Assembly: GCF_043641665.1 (NCBI RefSeq)
Contig: NC_092184.1
Location: 16,428,108-16,492,107, forward strand
Direction: 5' to 3'
DNA from: Enoplosus armatus
Taxonomy: Eukaryota; Chordata; Actinopteri; Centrarchiformes; Enoplosidae
Length of the DNA: 64,000 bases
Under the pieces are notes generated by a model that had not been told where the DNA came from, ran no database searches, and worked only from the letters and a program-made list of their open reading frames with translations. A program made the position numbers and the translations under genes. Below are positions 35,975-48,362 of this stretch, in pieces; the stretch's first letter is position 1; every line of letters begins with the position of its first letter.

Positions 35975-36648
35975 ATTATCTTTACTTCATTCACTCATCT
36001 CTTCTGACTGAACGGAGCCTTGCCAGTGCAGCATAATTAGTTTGTTTTTTGCTAACCAATCATAAGGAAGAATATGTGCTTGTTTCCACACCTCAGGAAA
36101 TCTTAATCATTAAACATGGTCCCATATTGACATCTATGATTACGCTGAACCTTCGGCTGAAACTCATACCAGGCCTTGCAATAACAAGGATGACACCAAA
36201 AATGACACTGAAAAACTTGACGATAAGCGACAGAATATGTTTTGAACAATGACTTTGTCGTATTTAAACAGTTTGCAGCTGAATTTGTGCGAACAGAGTT
36301 GGCTGGCACTGTAGCATTTCATTCATTTCAACTGAAACCCAAAATATGCTCGGCATATTAAGATAAGATATAAGAAGCTCAGCAATGAGGACAAAGTTAA
36401 ATAAGTAAATAAATCATGTTTACATTTAAAGTTTAATGTGGATTTGTTTTTCTTCTGTTTAAATCAGGTAACAGATCATTTAATGCTAGTTGTGCTTGCA
36501 CATGTTATTTTATAATAGTATGGTACAATATCATGATTTTGCTGATTTTTACATACATACATTTTTCTTCTAACATACTTTCATCCTCCATCTTCTCGTA
36601 CAAACTTTCTTCTCTCCATTTTTGGCCATTTTCCTGTGACTGGTTGCT
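35975..36648. other. unique non-coding sequence
   Basis: No gene or repeat recognised. Confidence 0.45.
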
Positions 36649-36870
36649 CCATCAGATTGTTCCCCACCACAGTGTTCATCAAAATTAACACACGCCTCAA
36701 TACAGCACATACCTCCCACGCTAACAGCACACACTCACACAAACATCTTTTTTGTCTATCTATCAATCTATCTCCATCAGATTATTCTCCACGGTATTTG
36801 CCAAAATTAACACACACCTAAAATACATTCCTCCCGCGCTAACAACACACACACATAGATGCATGCAATC
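36649..36870 (+). repeat. tandem duplication, period about 125
   Basis: CCATCAGATTGTTCCCCACC at 36649 recurs as CCATCAGATTATTCTCCACG at 36774; both are followed by CAAAATTAACACAC, a CTCCC-[AC]-CGCTAAC word and ACACACAC. The two copies are diverged by substitutions and small indels, so the duplication is old. Between them lies a short TCTATCTATC run. Confidence 0.8.
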
Positions 36871-38145
36871 AGGCACACGCTCGGTTTTGCACACACACAC
36901 TACCAAAAATACACACATTAGTGTTGACAAAATAAAATGAACCCTATCTGTGTGGCATTTGCTTGACAGCTCTGCAATAAATGTACAAGTTCCAGTATAT
37001 AACAGAAATGGAAAAATGAGAATAAAATACAGACCATAAAACTTTGATATGAAGGATTGTTACTACAGAACAGTGCAATACTGTAATCGTTTACAGCAGT
37101 TATCTGGTAAGAAGGAACAGAGAGTATCATCGTCTCAGGAGGCTTGACCAAGGTGAGATGGTCGGATCCCCAACATACAGTTCTGTATCTGTGCGGCTAA
37201 TTAAGCTTTGATAAATATGGCAAAGTGATGGAACAGTACAGTATGTTTGCTGGCTATACTGGACTTACAGTACATCTTAAGCATACACATTCAGTCATCA
37301 TTTAAACGAAACACCTCTGTTGGGAGTTTTTCCCACTTACGTGAACTGACCTAGAAGCTACTGCTGTTACTGTAAGGACACATTTATTTAACATTTGCAT
37401 TCCCAGCATGGTTGTCATGCATTATTACCCATTTATACCAGTAATCCGTTCACTCATGGCTATTGTGCTGTCTCTAAAGGGACAAATTGCAAACATACAT
37501 TCACACCACAAGCAGGGAAATGGTCAAATACAGACAGGGGAACAAAGATTCAACATTACATGGATGGGTACACATATAACCTCTGTCGTCATGATGGTGA
37601 TGTCGCCTGGCGGAGGTATCATCACCATTGTTACTGCCTTTATCCTGGTCCTGAGGGTCAGCATGGAAGAAATCCGCTGCAGGTGTTGGACTTACAGATG
37701 TATCAGGCAGTGAGAAGACACCTGCTGCTATAAGGCCTGTGAGGCAGGAGGGGCATGAACTCATGGCCCTGAAAAACAGTGGATGTAGAAATAGATTCAG
37801 CGAGCAAAAAAAAAAAAAAAAGTAGGCAGTCCTGACTGGGCAGCAAGTGCTGTATGTAAATTTTAGTATGTGGTGGAGAGCAGTGGAGCTTTTTGAAACC
37901 ATTAGAGGGTGTGGACTGCACAGAGCAGCAAAAAGAAAAGGGAGAAAGCAGCAAAGAGGAGAAAAAAAGGTGTATGTGTGTTGCCCACACAAATATGGTG
38001 TGCTTGTGCGTTGTGGTACGTGTCTCCTGTCACGCTTCATCCTCCTAAACTGACTTGCTTCCTGTTTCTTATTGCCTGGGGCACCATGGCAACATGGTGA
38101 CCATGAAATGATGGATGTCACTTTCTCTACGTGTATCTATTTGTA
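36871..38145. other. unique non-coding sequence
   Basis: No gene recognised. An A-run of 17 lies at about 37806-37822. Long minus-strand frames over 37501-38121 are unremarkable in composition apart from Phe-rich stretches caused by the A-run. Confidence 0.45.
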
Positions 38146-38163
38146 TGTGTGTGTGTGTGTGTG
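38146..38163. repeat. (TG)9 microsatellite
   Basis: Short uninterrupted TG run. Confidence 0.9.
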
Positions 38164-38390
38164 AGAAAGAGCGAAAGACAAAAGGAAGGGGAAAGCACGC
38201 GCCTGTGTGTGAGTGTTAGATGAAGAGTTTTTAGGGGATATATTGAGACAGGTGCGGGCGTTGTGCTCTGTCTTATTCTTTTTCTCTTTCACACATCCTC
38301 TCACCCCTGCTTTCACTGTATCTCACTGTTTGTTGGCAGGTAACTATGACAATGCCAAGAAACAGACTTGGAATTGAAAATAGCACATCA

Positions 38391-38419
38391 GCATCATCAT
38401 CATCATCATCATCATCATC
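38391..38419. repeat. (CAT)9 microsatellite
   Basis: An uninterrupted CAT trinucleotide run; on the minus strand it codes a poly-Asp stretch in an otherwise meaningless frame. Confidence 0.95.
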
Positions 38420-39080
38420 CTCCTGAGACGGCAGCCTCGTTGCCCAGGAGGCAGCAAGGCTCCTGTACTTGTAATTCACTTTGTAATTTTTAGCATTCAA
38501 GAGGTTAATCAAATGCAACCACTCTCGAAACATTCGGGTATTTTGAGCACCAGCCACAATGTCTCAGTAATTACAGAAGACTTCTTTGAGTGCTTTATCA
38601 AGTGCGAGAATATTGGTTAAAAAAGAATGACATCTGCATCTTATCTTTACTGGTTAGGTTGACAGACTCTCTCATTAAATCTTTTTTTTCCCTCCCAAGA
38701 TCAGCTGCTTGCAATGGAGCAAGAGGAATAAAAAGTACACTCTGTATCATTTTTTATGTGACTGAATCGGCTTACTGGGGAGCCCTTCATCAGTGAGAGG
38801 GGCAGGTAACTATAAATTCTCAATATGGTGTTGTGAAGATTCTGTATGGAGTATTTTCAGCGTCCAAATCAGGTCAGTGCTAACACGGTGTGTCTCGAAT
38901 GCACAGAAAGCTTTCATTTAAATTGATGACTGTATGTGCACAGCCTGTACTGTTTATTGCACTATAATCGCTCTAAATGTAAATGTATAGATGGTGTTTT
39001 AATGATTTGATGGCATGCAATTTTGAGTCAGGGGTGGTATAATCTAAAACTGCTTATGCAAATTAGACTCACACTCTCTA
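38420..39080. other. unique non-coding sequence
   Basis: No gene or repeat recognised. Confidence 0.45.
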
Positions 39081-39087
39081 TCACACA

Positions 39088-39123
<36 letters not shown>
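39081..39123. repeat. (CA)n microsatellite
   Basis: CA run, with one CTCA interruption at its left edge. Confidence 0.95.
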
Positions 39124-39124
<1 letters not shown>

Positions 39125-40147
39125 TCTACCAGAGATCAAAGTGGCCATGTAGCTCCTCGAGATTTTCTTTGAGAGTTGCAGTGCATTACTGTTGTCTGTT
39201 TGACCAAGCTGCTGCTGTGTCACCGTGTGATGGTGGTTGTCATTGTTACTTCTCTGAATCAACACCATCTGTTTCCATCTTGCTTTATGTTTTTAGTAAA
39301 TTCTACATCAGTGCCATCCCTGTTCTTTTATCTGTCCCTCAAAACTGCGGTATTTTTGCTTTTTTCTTCTTCTTCTGGTGCCACATGAAGCCTTGGTAGC
39401 TGCCTTTCAAATCAGGGGCATTGTTATTGTTAGCACTTCTCAAAATTAAGGTAGCCTAAAAGCTGCAAACTTCAGCTCTGGAAGACAAAACTAGTAAAAT
39501 GTACATATGATGTGGTGCATTTTCTGTACTGTCAAGGCCTCCAGGTGCACGACACACTTGGAAATGGGGTGATATCCAAAAAAACAATCATCAAGTAAGT
39601 ATGGTAAGGGCTAGCATCAATCATTGGCAAGCAAATCAGCTCCTCTCATCCCCTTTGAAAACCATGACAAACAAACATCACAAGTCACAAGTGCAAATTA
39701 ATTTTATGGCAGCACAAATACGTCACCTCTCTGGACACATTGAAAGCAACAACCACAGTTATCATTATTTATTGTTGCATAAACTGACGTTTCCCTGTAA
39801 TCATCCTGTTTACCATCCACAAATAATTGTGTATTTTTCATTCCAACAATTATAGTTGTTTTCTGCTCAACTGCAATCAAATTTATCCAACAGGATTCTC
39901 GTTACGAACAGTGATGACTCTGCCCTTACACATCATTTGTTAATTGTTGCTGCTGAACTCCAGGCGCTACTTGCCAGACCTGATGGAAAGGAGATGATGC
40001 ACGCAGCTGTCGCAGTTCGGTAACCCGCTGCTTTAAGATGTGCTTGGACACCGAGAGAGGATTGGTGGGATTTGGCAGTCCTGAGGACGTTCAGTGATGT
40101 AGAGAGGGGAGACTTTTAATTGCCCCCGTATTTTTCATGGATCTGTA
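39124..40147. other. unique non-coding sequence
   Basis: No gene or repeat recognised. Confidence 0.45.
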
Positions 40148-40170
40148 TGTGTGTGTGTGTGTGTGTGTGT
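40148..40170. repeat. (TG)11 microsatellite
   Basis: Uninterrupted TG run. Confidence 0.95.
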
Positions 40171-41457
40171 CCAATGATTCCCTGGTTTCAACTCTCCTAA
40201 TAATCCGCACTACATAAACTGCATAACCAACCGGTCTGATTTCAACCATTGAAGGAGCTAGATTGCAGTAAATATGCCTAACTGTGCCATGACAATGCAG
40301 CTCACCTGCACGCAGTACACGGCTGACCTGGTCTGGCAGGTAGCAGCAAACAGAGCAAAAAGCAGTCAATCTTCTCACCAAATTGCAGTGTGCTGGTGGA
40401 TTGCCAGCGACAGATCCCTACTACACCTCTCTTCCTGCTGTTCAGGTGCCAAAGCTTTAAGCCCCCTATTGCGTTCAGTCTAGATCGGCCCACCATCCAA
40501 CCCTGTGACTATGCTATAGTGTGGGATGATAAGCACCAGCCACATATTAAAATGATACTAAAGACTGCAGTGTCATCTACTACAGTATAATATTATACGG
40601 TAGCAACATATTGGCTTGTTTAAGAGTGCCATCTGTACAGATGAACCTCTCTTGTTTAAGTGAAAGGAATGCTCATTCAACTGGAAAAAGAAAATCCTCA
40701 GCACTTTCATCAAGAGAAAAACAGCAACAGCAATGAGAGGACTGGTACACTTATTCCAATAATAATAAGAAAATGCAAGTGAGGAGGACTGGATGTCAGA
40801 AAGACCAAACATAAGCAGGTGTGCCAACATTTATGCAATTACAGCACAGATTTCAACATCCACCTGGAAATCTTTAGATAAATCAGTATCTATTGATCCC
40901 TACAAGTATGTAAAACCTTTAATATTGGGCCTATTATAATTGTACATTTATCTCTGCTCAGAGTAGTAGACTTTAACTTTGATGCATTTGTGAATTCATT
41001 ATTTACATGTTTCAAAGTTGAAAGGGTTGGGAAATCAACAGCAAATAAAATACAATGCAATCCTTTGATTAATGAAACAAAAATACAATTATTTCAATAT
41101 TTTCAAACAACACTGCAATGCAGCAGAACTTGGACAGCAATGTGCTGCTCAGAAATAAAAACATACCAACAGAAGAAATGAATAAAACATTCCCAAGGAA
41201 ACAAGTTTAAAAAATAATTAAAAATGTATTTTGGATTAGCATATGTCTTAAGCTTGAACAGAATAAGAAAGGCTACAGGGAAAGTTTCCTTTGTGTGTGT
41301 CAAAATCTGTCGAGCTGTGAAACAGAGAGCAAAGGAGAAAGAGAGATGAGTGTGTCTGGTTATGTGATATATGTGTGTGTGCTTTAAGGCCACAGTGCCG
41401 CACACAGGCAAAATCTGTTTGAAACGCTCTGCTGTGACAGGTCATAACCAACAACAG

Positions 41458-41458
<1 letters not shown>
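40171..41458. other. unique non-coding sequence
   Basis: No gene or repeat recognised. Confidence 0.45.

Positions 41459-41488
<30 letters not shown>
41459..41488. repeat. (TG)15 microsatellite
   Basis: Uninterrupted TG run. Confidence 0.95.
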
Positions 41489-41493
<5 letters not shown>

Positions 41494-42819
41494 ATCTGTG
41501 TGTTTGTGTGAGAAAACTTTTGTACTCATTTGTCTTGATTTTTGTATGCATTTGAGTGCATTATTATCTGTGTCAGTGTGCAGGAGCCGCCTGATGCAGG
41601 CTGACAATAGCTAAAAAAAAGCGTTGCTTCGGGTGCTACTGAGATGATGAAATCTGGTCCAGGAGGGCCAGTTTGAGTAATAGATCGACGAGTTTGAAGG
41701 CTTATCAGATGCCAAAACACTGTACCACAGTTTATAGTAGTATGAGGAATGATTTTACAACTCGGGAAAGTTATGACGGTGGTAACAATTTCATCCACCA
41801 TCTCGATAAACGCAAGGTTAACAGTAATGTACCGCAAAAATCTCAACCCTGTCACAAGACAAGAACGTAAATATTGTACGATTATGTTGAGTGACAATGT
41901 TTTTAGAATTCTTTCCACAGTAACTGTGAATGGCCACTACGGGATGGTTAAGGTTAGGGAAAGCTGCTGCGGTAGCTGTAAAGCTCTGTTCTACTCTATG
42001 CTACTCCTTGTTATGGTTTGGGAAGGATCATGGTTAGGGTTAATAAATAGACAAACGTTAACTGCAGGTTTGTGAGGGGGCGTAAACTCCGGTCTGAGTA
42101 AATCCCAGGGATACTGGGCTGAAATATGCACTTCCACCTATGAGACTGTGCAACATGGTGCATTGACAGATGACGTTGCAGCAAAAACTTTTTACTAGAA
42201 CCTTTTCACTGCTAATGCAAGTCTTGGCCTTACTTAAGAATACACACACGTATGTATGAAAAACATAAATACAAGTAAAGGAAGAGAGAGTAATAAAAGG
42301 GGAGAAAGTTCACGAGAGAAATATGAGGACAGTGTGACAGACTGGAAGCTGAGAGCCACTGCAAGGAGCACTTAAACCCACTAGCTTGTAGTTCCCTCTG
42401 TGCACATATTCCCTGCCCAAGGAGACAATTTTAATATCAAGACTGAGTACACCAAATGCTTTTATGTTCTATATCACTTTGCTTCAGATCAGATGAAATA
42501 TACTAAAGTTACCGCTGGTACTATTTTCTATCATTTCTGTATTTAAATGTAATATCTGTAGCCCCAAAGCAACATCCTTTAAAAAAGCTCTGCCACTGTC
42601 CATATTGGAGCTTAAGTTAAAATAGAGACAGAAATTCACGCATTAAAAAAAAACATGGATGGAGCGGCAGAGAGGCAGAAGATGGGAAACGTAAATCTAC
42701 CAAATCAAACTTGTGTATGTATGATTTTTTTTATGTTGTACCACACAGAATGTTCTAGGTGAGTCAATGGCCATCTCAAATTGTCCCAGACAGGAGATGT
42801 GACATGTGAATACTAAATT
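41489..42819. other. unique non-coding sequence
   Basis: No gene recognised. Confidence 0.45.
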
Positions 42820-42915
42820 TTGGCATTGATAAAAAAAATATTGGCATTGAAAACAAAACCTGAACGGAAAAAGGAAACATTGGCATTGAAACACTTGTGT
42901 TGGCACTGAAACACG
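42820..42915 (-). repeat. irregular array of TTGGCATTGA words
   Basis: TTGGCATTGA occurs at 42820, 42841 and 42880 and as TTGGCACTGA at 42900, with A-rich spacers of 11, 29 and 10 bases. On the minus strand the word reads TCAATGCCAA and gives a repeated FQCQ-type peptide in one frame. It looks like a decayed short tandem array or the internal repeat of an unrecognised transposon. Confidence 0.6.
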
Positions 42916-43964
42916 TATTAGTACGGTCAGCTTTATCTTCTGTCATCTTTGATTTTTCTCTTTTCTTATGCTGCTGTCATGGTTTTAATCTGATTTCACT
43001 TCAAGGCAAACGGAGACCTAGAATCAAAAGCAATTGAATCTGTGAACTCATGATCGTTGGCCATTATTGTGGCTTCAGCGTGGCTGTCTCCATCTTTACC
43101 CCAACCGACAGGAAACTGCTCCGCTGTCAGTATCTCGTTAATGGCTTCCTTTTGTCAAATCAGGCACACGCATATGCAAATGCACACATGCACAGAACAG
43201 AGATACAGGATACTGACTCGAGGTCGAAGGATGAAAATGATGTCAAAGTCAGTTTATTCTTGCTTGGGGTTGAGTTCCCATTGCTTAATTTTTTGATAAA
43301 TACCAATTTCTGTGGCAAAAGTGACATGTGTTTCTGTGTATGCATCATAGCTGGCCCAAGATGTATCCTGTCATGTACACCGTGTGCATGAGCTTCTAAG
43401 GGATTATCATAGAAAATGCAAATACAACCTTAGTGCCAACAAATGATGTAAATGTGCTGACTCTCTCACAGTGCCCCTATTGTTTTGACATGGATAGGGC
43501 CTTAATCACTGGGCTCATTTCCAAAGCTGGCATGCACAACTGACATCTGCCCAATGTTTCTCCAGGTAACATTCACTCTTTTCTTCTTGGCAACAGGTGC
43601 TGTGTCAGCTGGTGTAATAAGGGTATCGGCTCTCTGTTTTCCACTGCCTGGCATAGTTTGTAGTGAGCAGACGCACCGAATAAGGTGTTAGTCTGACACA
43701 ATGCATAATCAACGGTATGTTGCAATCAAAATTACTTTGGTTCCACTGAACGTAAATGTTTCAATCAGGTTGGAGTGCACAATTACATTTCTACCTGAAG
43801 AGGATAACACAACAGCACATTGACATCCAGTTGGTATGCACAAAAACTAAGAGAACTTTCCATTTTAAACATTGCATCATACAAAAAAAATGAAATGAAA
43901 TGCTTTATGTTCTGCAGTGTCTGGCTATTACGGTCCATGGTCCTTATCTGTATCCTTTTTTAGA
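42916..43964. other. unique non-coding sequence
   Basis: No gene recognised. Confidence 0.4.
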
Positions 43965-44270
43965 CTACGTGGCTCTAGGGATGCCCATGTCAGTTGTTTG
44001 GTCCACCTCTTTGGTCTAGACTGAAATATCTGTTGGATGCATTGCCATGAAATCGTGTACAGTCATCCATGGTCCCCAGAGGATGAAGCTCAATGACTTT
44101 GGTGATCCTCTGACTTTTCCTCTAGTTTTTTATGGTCATCAGGGGATGTATTCAAATGACTCATAGAATGTATTCGAATGACTTATACCTGCTAAGGACG
44201 TTAGCATTTTCCTCTAAAATGTGCAACCTCACAGAGCTGGTAGCGTGGCTGTAGACTCTTAGTTTTGTTG
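43965..44270 (+). mobile_element. abundant teleost dispersed repeat, internally deleted copy
   Basis: Words in order: GGATGCATTGCCATGAAAT, CATGGTCCCCAGAGGATGAA, AATGACTTTGGTGATCCTCT, GACTTTTCCTCTAG, TACCTGCTAAGGACGTTAGC, CCTCACAGAGCTGGTAGCGT and GGCTGTAGACTCTTAG. I recall this order from a very common fish repeat, in which a block of alternating GTTAGCATGCTAAC-type words separates the middle and the end; that block is almost all missing here. The copy is non-coding. Its class (SINE-like or DNA element) is not certain. Confidence 0.7.
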
Positions 44271-44663
44271 ATACTGACAGTGGTTCAAGTGAGAACTTGT
44301 AATGGGAAAGAGGTTGCTCACAGTGAATAACCTACCCAATAACCCCCCTACTATGCAGCTCAAGCACTTTTTTCAGCCCCTGCTAGGTCATTGTTTGTTC
44401 TTATGGCACTTTATTCTGGCAGACAGACAAAGAGACTAGCCAGTGAAGAAAAGCGGTTAAGAATTTGAACATCTAGCATGAGAGAGAGACAGATATTTTT
44501 CTTCGAGGTTGGTGGAGAAAGAGCTAAAAGCAGAGTGAATATTGGATTTATATTTGTCAGGTTGCCATAGAAAATCTCTCCGAATAAATGCTGATGTTGG
44601 TCCACGTCTGCTGGATGTGTGAATAGGAAATTGATTGCTAACATACCCATAACAACTTATTGC

Positions 44664-44796
44664 TCCCAATGGCTAGGCCAGCACCTTGCATGGTAGCTTG
44701 CTGCCATCAGTGTGTGAGTGACTTGGTGAATGAGAGGGAAACTGTAAAGAGCTTTGGATAAAAGCGCTATATAAGTGCAGCCATTTACTATTTATA
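44664..44796 (+). mobile_element. fish SINE/LINE-type repeat end (AGCGCTATATAAGTGCAG)
   Basis: Reads CCCAATGGCTAGGCCAGCAC then CTTGCATGGTAGCTTGCTGC, CATCAGTGTGTGAGTG, GTAAAGAGCTTTGGATAAAA and GCGCTATATAAGTGCAGCC, ending in ATTTACTATTTA. This is recalled as the 3' part of a widespread teleost repeat ending in CCATTTACCATTTACC. A reversed remnant of the same end is at 18250. Confidence 0.7.
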
Positions 44797-45299
44797 AGGC
44801 AATAATGTGTCAGGTTTGTCAGCTTGTTGTGGTCCCCAAGTGGCCAAAAATCAATGAATGCAGCTTTAAACAACAATGACATAATAGAGAAAAAAGGGGT
44901 CCCCCTCAATTGATAAAATATTTTTCGCTATCAGAGGACACTGACAAAGGTTAGTTGGCCAAAGACTAATTTCTAAAATAACACATTACTTATAAAACAT
45001 GTCTTTTAACAATGTGTATTGCATTTATATAGTTAATACACTGATGGTATGCTGCTAACTCAATCAGCCTGTTTCATACTACATGTTACATCACATCAAG
45101 CTGTTGCTCAGTAAAGTCTTTTGTTCCGCGCAGGTGATGTCCTTTGAGACGTCCTCGTAATTGAAAGGTTTCACAAATTAATTAACTGGAATAATCTTCA
45201 ACGGAAACAAACACGAGGAGAGACAGAGAAGACGAAAGGTGACATGGGATGTAACTCTTATTTCACATGACATTATAGTTTTCTCTTAGGCACGGCAGA
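44797..45299. other. unique non-coding sequence
   Basis: No gene or repeat recognised. Confidence 0.45.
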
Positions 45300-45662
45300 G
45301 TAAAATATGGAGGAGAAGGTGAGGAAGGAAGTGAGGGCAGGGTAGAGTGAGGAAAAGGAGAAGGGACACGGGAGGAGGAGGAGGAGGAGGAGGAGGAAGA
45401 GGGTTGGGGTGGGAGAGAGTGAATGTACAGGAGAGCGAGGGCAGTTTGAGTGTTGGTTGTAATGATAGCTATTCAGATGATGCGGTGCTGAGAGAGAGGC
45501 AAGGTGTAGAATTACGTTTGACAACCACAGCTGCAGAGCATGCCAAAGGAACAGTGACAGCAGGATGGAGGAGTGAAACACGGAGTCGAAGAAACAGCGA
45601 TGGAGGCAGGAACAGTTGGAAACAAAGTAGGAATGAGAGCGAGCACAGAGGAGAAAAGAAGT
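45300..45662 (+). repeat. purine-rich tract with (GGA)9
   Basis: The plus strand is strongly G/A-biased; it holds an uninterrupted GGA run at about 45370-45397. It produces Gly-rich and Arg/Glu-rich open frames on the plus strand and a 210-codon Ser/Leu-rich one on the minus strand, none of which carries a motif. Confidence 0.8.
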
Positions 45663-45850
45663 GACAGTTCGCATTGAAAACGGAACACCATCGCTTTCTC
45701 CATCGCCTCTCCTCCTACTCCATTCATTTAAACTCTTGCTTGCCACCTCTCTTATTTGTACCCTCCCCTCATTCAATTCAACCTTGCTGGACTCCCCTCT
45801 GCCCCCCCCCCTTCTCTTTCTCCCTGATCTTTGCCTTGTTAGTCCTCTCC
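45663..45850 (+). repeat. pyrimidine-rich tract with poly-C run
   Basis: Directly after the purine tract the bias reverses to C/T, with ten C residues at 45802-45811. Confidence 0.8.
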
Positions 45851-48022
45851 AAGTTTGTTTGTCTGATAGATGAGGTAATTGCCAGGAAGTGTATAAGGAT
45901 CCCACCTGAGAGGCTCAGTGCACGTGTGTGCATATGAGTGTGTGATCCAATGTAATTATAAGGGATTAAGATGTTTATCGCACAGCTGTTGTAAATCTTG
46001 CGCACAGGAGCACAATGACACACAGTTAAACACACACACACACAGACTTTCCCACAGTGATACACAAAGACATGGATCAACAGTAGTGCAGGATCTCTGA
46101 TGGTAAGCAAATATGTAATTTCAAGATTGCTTTGGATGTGGGAGAAGGAATGTCTTCTTTTGCTTTAATTAAGATCTTTAAAAAATCTTAAAATGTCTTT
46201 GCAACAGTTCCAGCAAAACAAACCAACCTACAAACAGCTCAGATTAAAAGAAATACTGACAACAAGATAAGCCATGGGTAAGAAGTCTGGCATTCAACAG
46301 CATAGATTTTTAATGTGTCTTTCCCTGTCGTTTAATATTTTTCCCTTGGACCAGTTACAAATATAAAAATTTTACACATTTAGTTCAGTTTACAGGTCAT
46401 GAGGAATGCTGCTCAGCCTGTGAAAACTGTTGTATGTCTTTTGTGGCTCTGGAGGAGCTTTATCAAATCAGAGAAAATAACTGTCATCAGGTTTATCTCT
46501 GCTTGGGCTTTAGGGACTACAAAAGTAGCCGATAGTAGAAAGCTGTGCTACACACTCGCTGCATGAAGACTGAAAGATGTGGCCATTTGCTCAGTAAGGA
46601 GGGTCTGACAAAAATATTCTATTTGTTTTATGCATTATGGGATATGTAGGATCCCGCGTTTTTTGGAGCTTCACCCGTACTTGAGCCTCAAAATCATAAT
46701 ATATTGCCCTCTGCTGCTTTTATTTTGACCACTGATTTGTTTTTCTTTCTTTCTTTTATCTGTCTTGCATCTAGCCAGTGTGGGTAAAAAGAAATCCAAA
46801 AGCAAACAAAACAAATTATCAGTATGTATGTATTAGACACAAAAATACGTTTCCTTCATTCATCGTCCCATTGGAGTCATGGTTGGTGGTGAGACTCAAC
46901 CACACAATATATGAGTCATAAACCTTAAAAGAGCTAAAAGAGGTTAAACAGCTCAGAGCAGCAGCGTCATAAGTCTCTCATAGGTTTGTCACTATGAGCA
47001 ACCCCTTCACATTACACATAGTCATTTCATATAATGTTAATGTAAAATAACACTGAATAATTCAGTTTAGATCTGCTTTGGTGTCCCCCAAGTAGTGTTT
47101 TAGTGTAGTGCTATTATCACTCAGTTGCATTTACTTGCATCTTAAATCCAAACATAACCTATTTAATAGCTTAGGGGGTATATTGGTTATTGTATATGCT
47201 GTGTGGCAAGAAGCAGCTGATTGGTATAATGGGATCTGGGGCATCAGCTTCCACCTCTTTATGCAGAAATATGTGTGAAAAATATAGCTTCCCATGGCAT
47301 CCCTGTTATGTGCCTGGGCTTTGAAATGTCATGACACCTGTTAATAATGCTTTCTAATGCTTTTTACTGTTGAGCATGAAGGGGGCTCAGCAGTGGGCAG
47401 ACAGTTGCTTGATGAACGCAGAACTGAAGATAAACAAGTGCATTAACTGTACAACTTCTCTGGAACCTCTAGCCTTTATTTACGAAAGATGAGTGCTTTT
47501 TTTTTCTGTTGGACTGTGCATGAATATGTCTAAATCTTTTTTTTGTATTTGTGGAAGGTGTTTTATGTTCACAGATTATATATTTACACACTTGTGATTG
47601 TCGATCTGTAGACACAAATAATATTGAGACAAATCTATGTGCACAGAGCATATACGGCTGCTTAGTGGAAATTATTAAGTCCATCTTGCTTGTGTTATTG
47701 TAGACTTTAAAAATAATGAAAATGACTTTGGTAGTTCATACACACACACACCATCTTTTGACCTGAATAAGCAAATCCTACTATTAAAATTCATCACAAT
47801 CTGAGCTTGTAACATACACACATTGCTACTGTAAACATGTCATCTAAGGCAATACTTACCATATCTTTTTAGATGAATTAGAAAAAGATTAAGATATGAG
47901 GATGGATTGAATCACATTTAATTCCTCAACAATTAATTCTGAAAGCAGTAATTTACTTTTCATTCCCTTGAAATAATAATTGTTTATGATATGCTTGACT
48001 GCTAAATAAAGGTCTAAGCAAT

Positions 48023-48025
<3 letters not shown>
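45851..48025. other. unique non-coding sequence
   Basis: No gene recognised. A (CA)n of about seven units lies near 46029-46042. A GCAGCAGAGGGCAAT word (minus strand, 46702-46716) is one base off the CTCF core. Confidence 0.45.

Positions 48026-48062
<37 letters not shown>
48026..48062. repeat. (GT)18 microsatellite
   Basis: Uninterrupted GT run placed 17 bases before the dispersed repeat that follows. Confidence 0.97.
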
Positions 48063-48063
<1 letters not shown>

Positions 48064-48079
48064 CAAAATTCGCGTATGT

Positions 48080-48260
48080 TCAATTCAATTCAATTCAATT
48101 TTATTTATATAGCGCCAAATCACAACAAAAGTCATCTGATGACACTTTACAAAATAGAGCAGGTCTAGACCGACTCTTTATAATGTTATTACAGAGACCC
48201 AACAGTTCCCACCATGAGCAAGCACTTATTTACTTACGTACACAGTATGCATGTAAGATG
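48080..48260 (+). mobile_element. fish repeat with TTTATTTATATAGCGCCAAA core (RTE-type end)
   Basis: (CAATT)n leads into TTTATTTATATAGCGCCAAA, then TCACAACAAAAGTCATCTG, GACACTTTACAAAATAGAGC, AGGTCTAGACCGACTCTTTA, TACAGAGACCCAACAGTTCC and CACCATGAGCAAGCACTT, ending near GGCCAGGGGGAAGG. The whole order is recalled from a very abundant teleost repeat. The copy is well preserved with minor differences. It is flanked by GT and CA microsatellites. Confidence 0.8.
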
Positions 48261-48308
48261 ATAGGTTGGCCAGGGGGAAGGTCAGTCAGAAGTAGTCTTC
48301 AGACACAG

Positions 48309-48312
<4 letters not shown>

Positions 48313-48359
<47 letters not shown>
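48313..48359. repeat. (AC)23 microsatellite
   Basis: Uninterrupted AC run 50 bases after the dispersed repeat. Confidence 0.97.

Positions 48360-48362
<3 letters not shown>

Noticed and set aside
37501..38121. 206-codon minus-strand open frame
   Set aside because: No motif, no consistent codon bias, Phe run from the A17 tract; several overlapping frames on the other strand.
42031..42044. GGTTAGGGTTA, telomere-like
   Set aside because: Fewer than two units; no array.
45273..45905. 210-codon minus-strand open frame, the longest in the window
   Set aside because: It is made by a purine tract including (GGA)9 followed by a pyrimidine tract; Ser/Leu-rich and without domains.
47852..47860. ATACTTACC, the 5' start of U1 snRNA
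   Set aside because: The match ends after nine bases and no U1 stem-loops follow.
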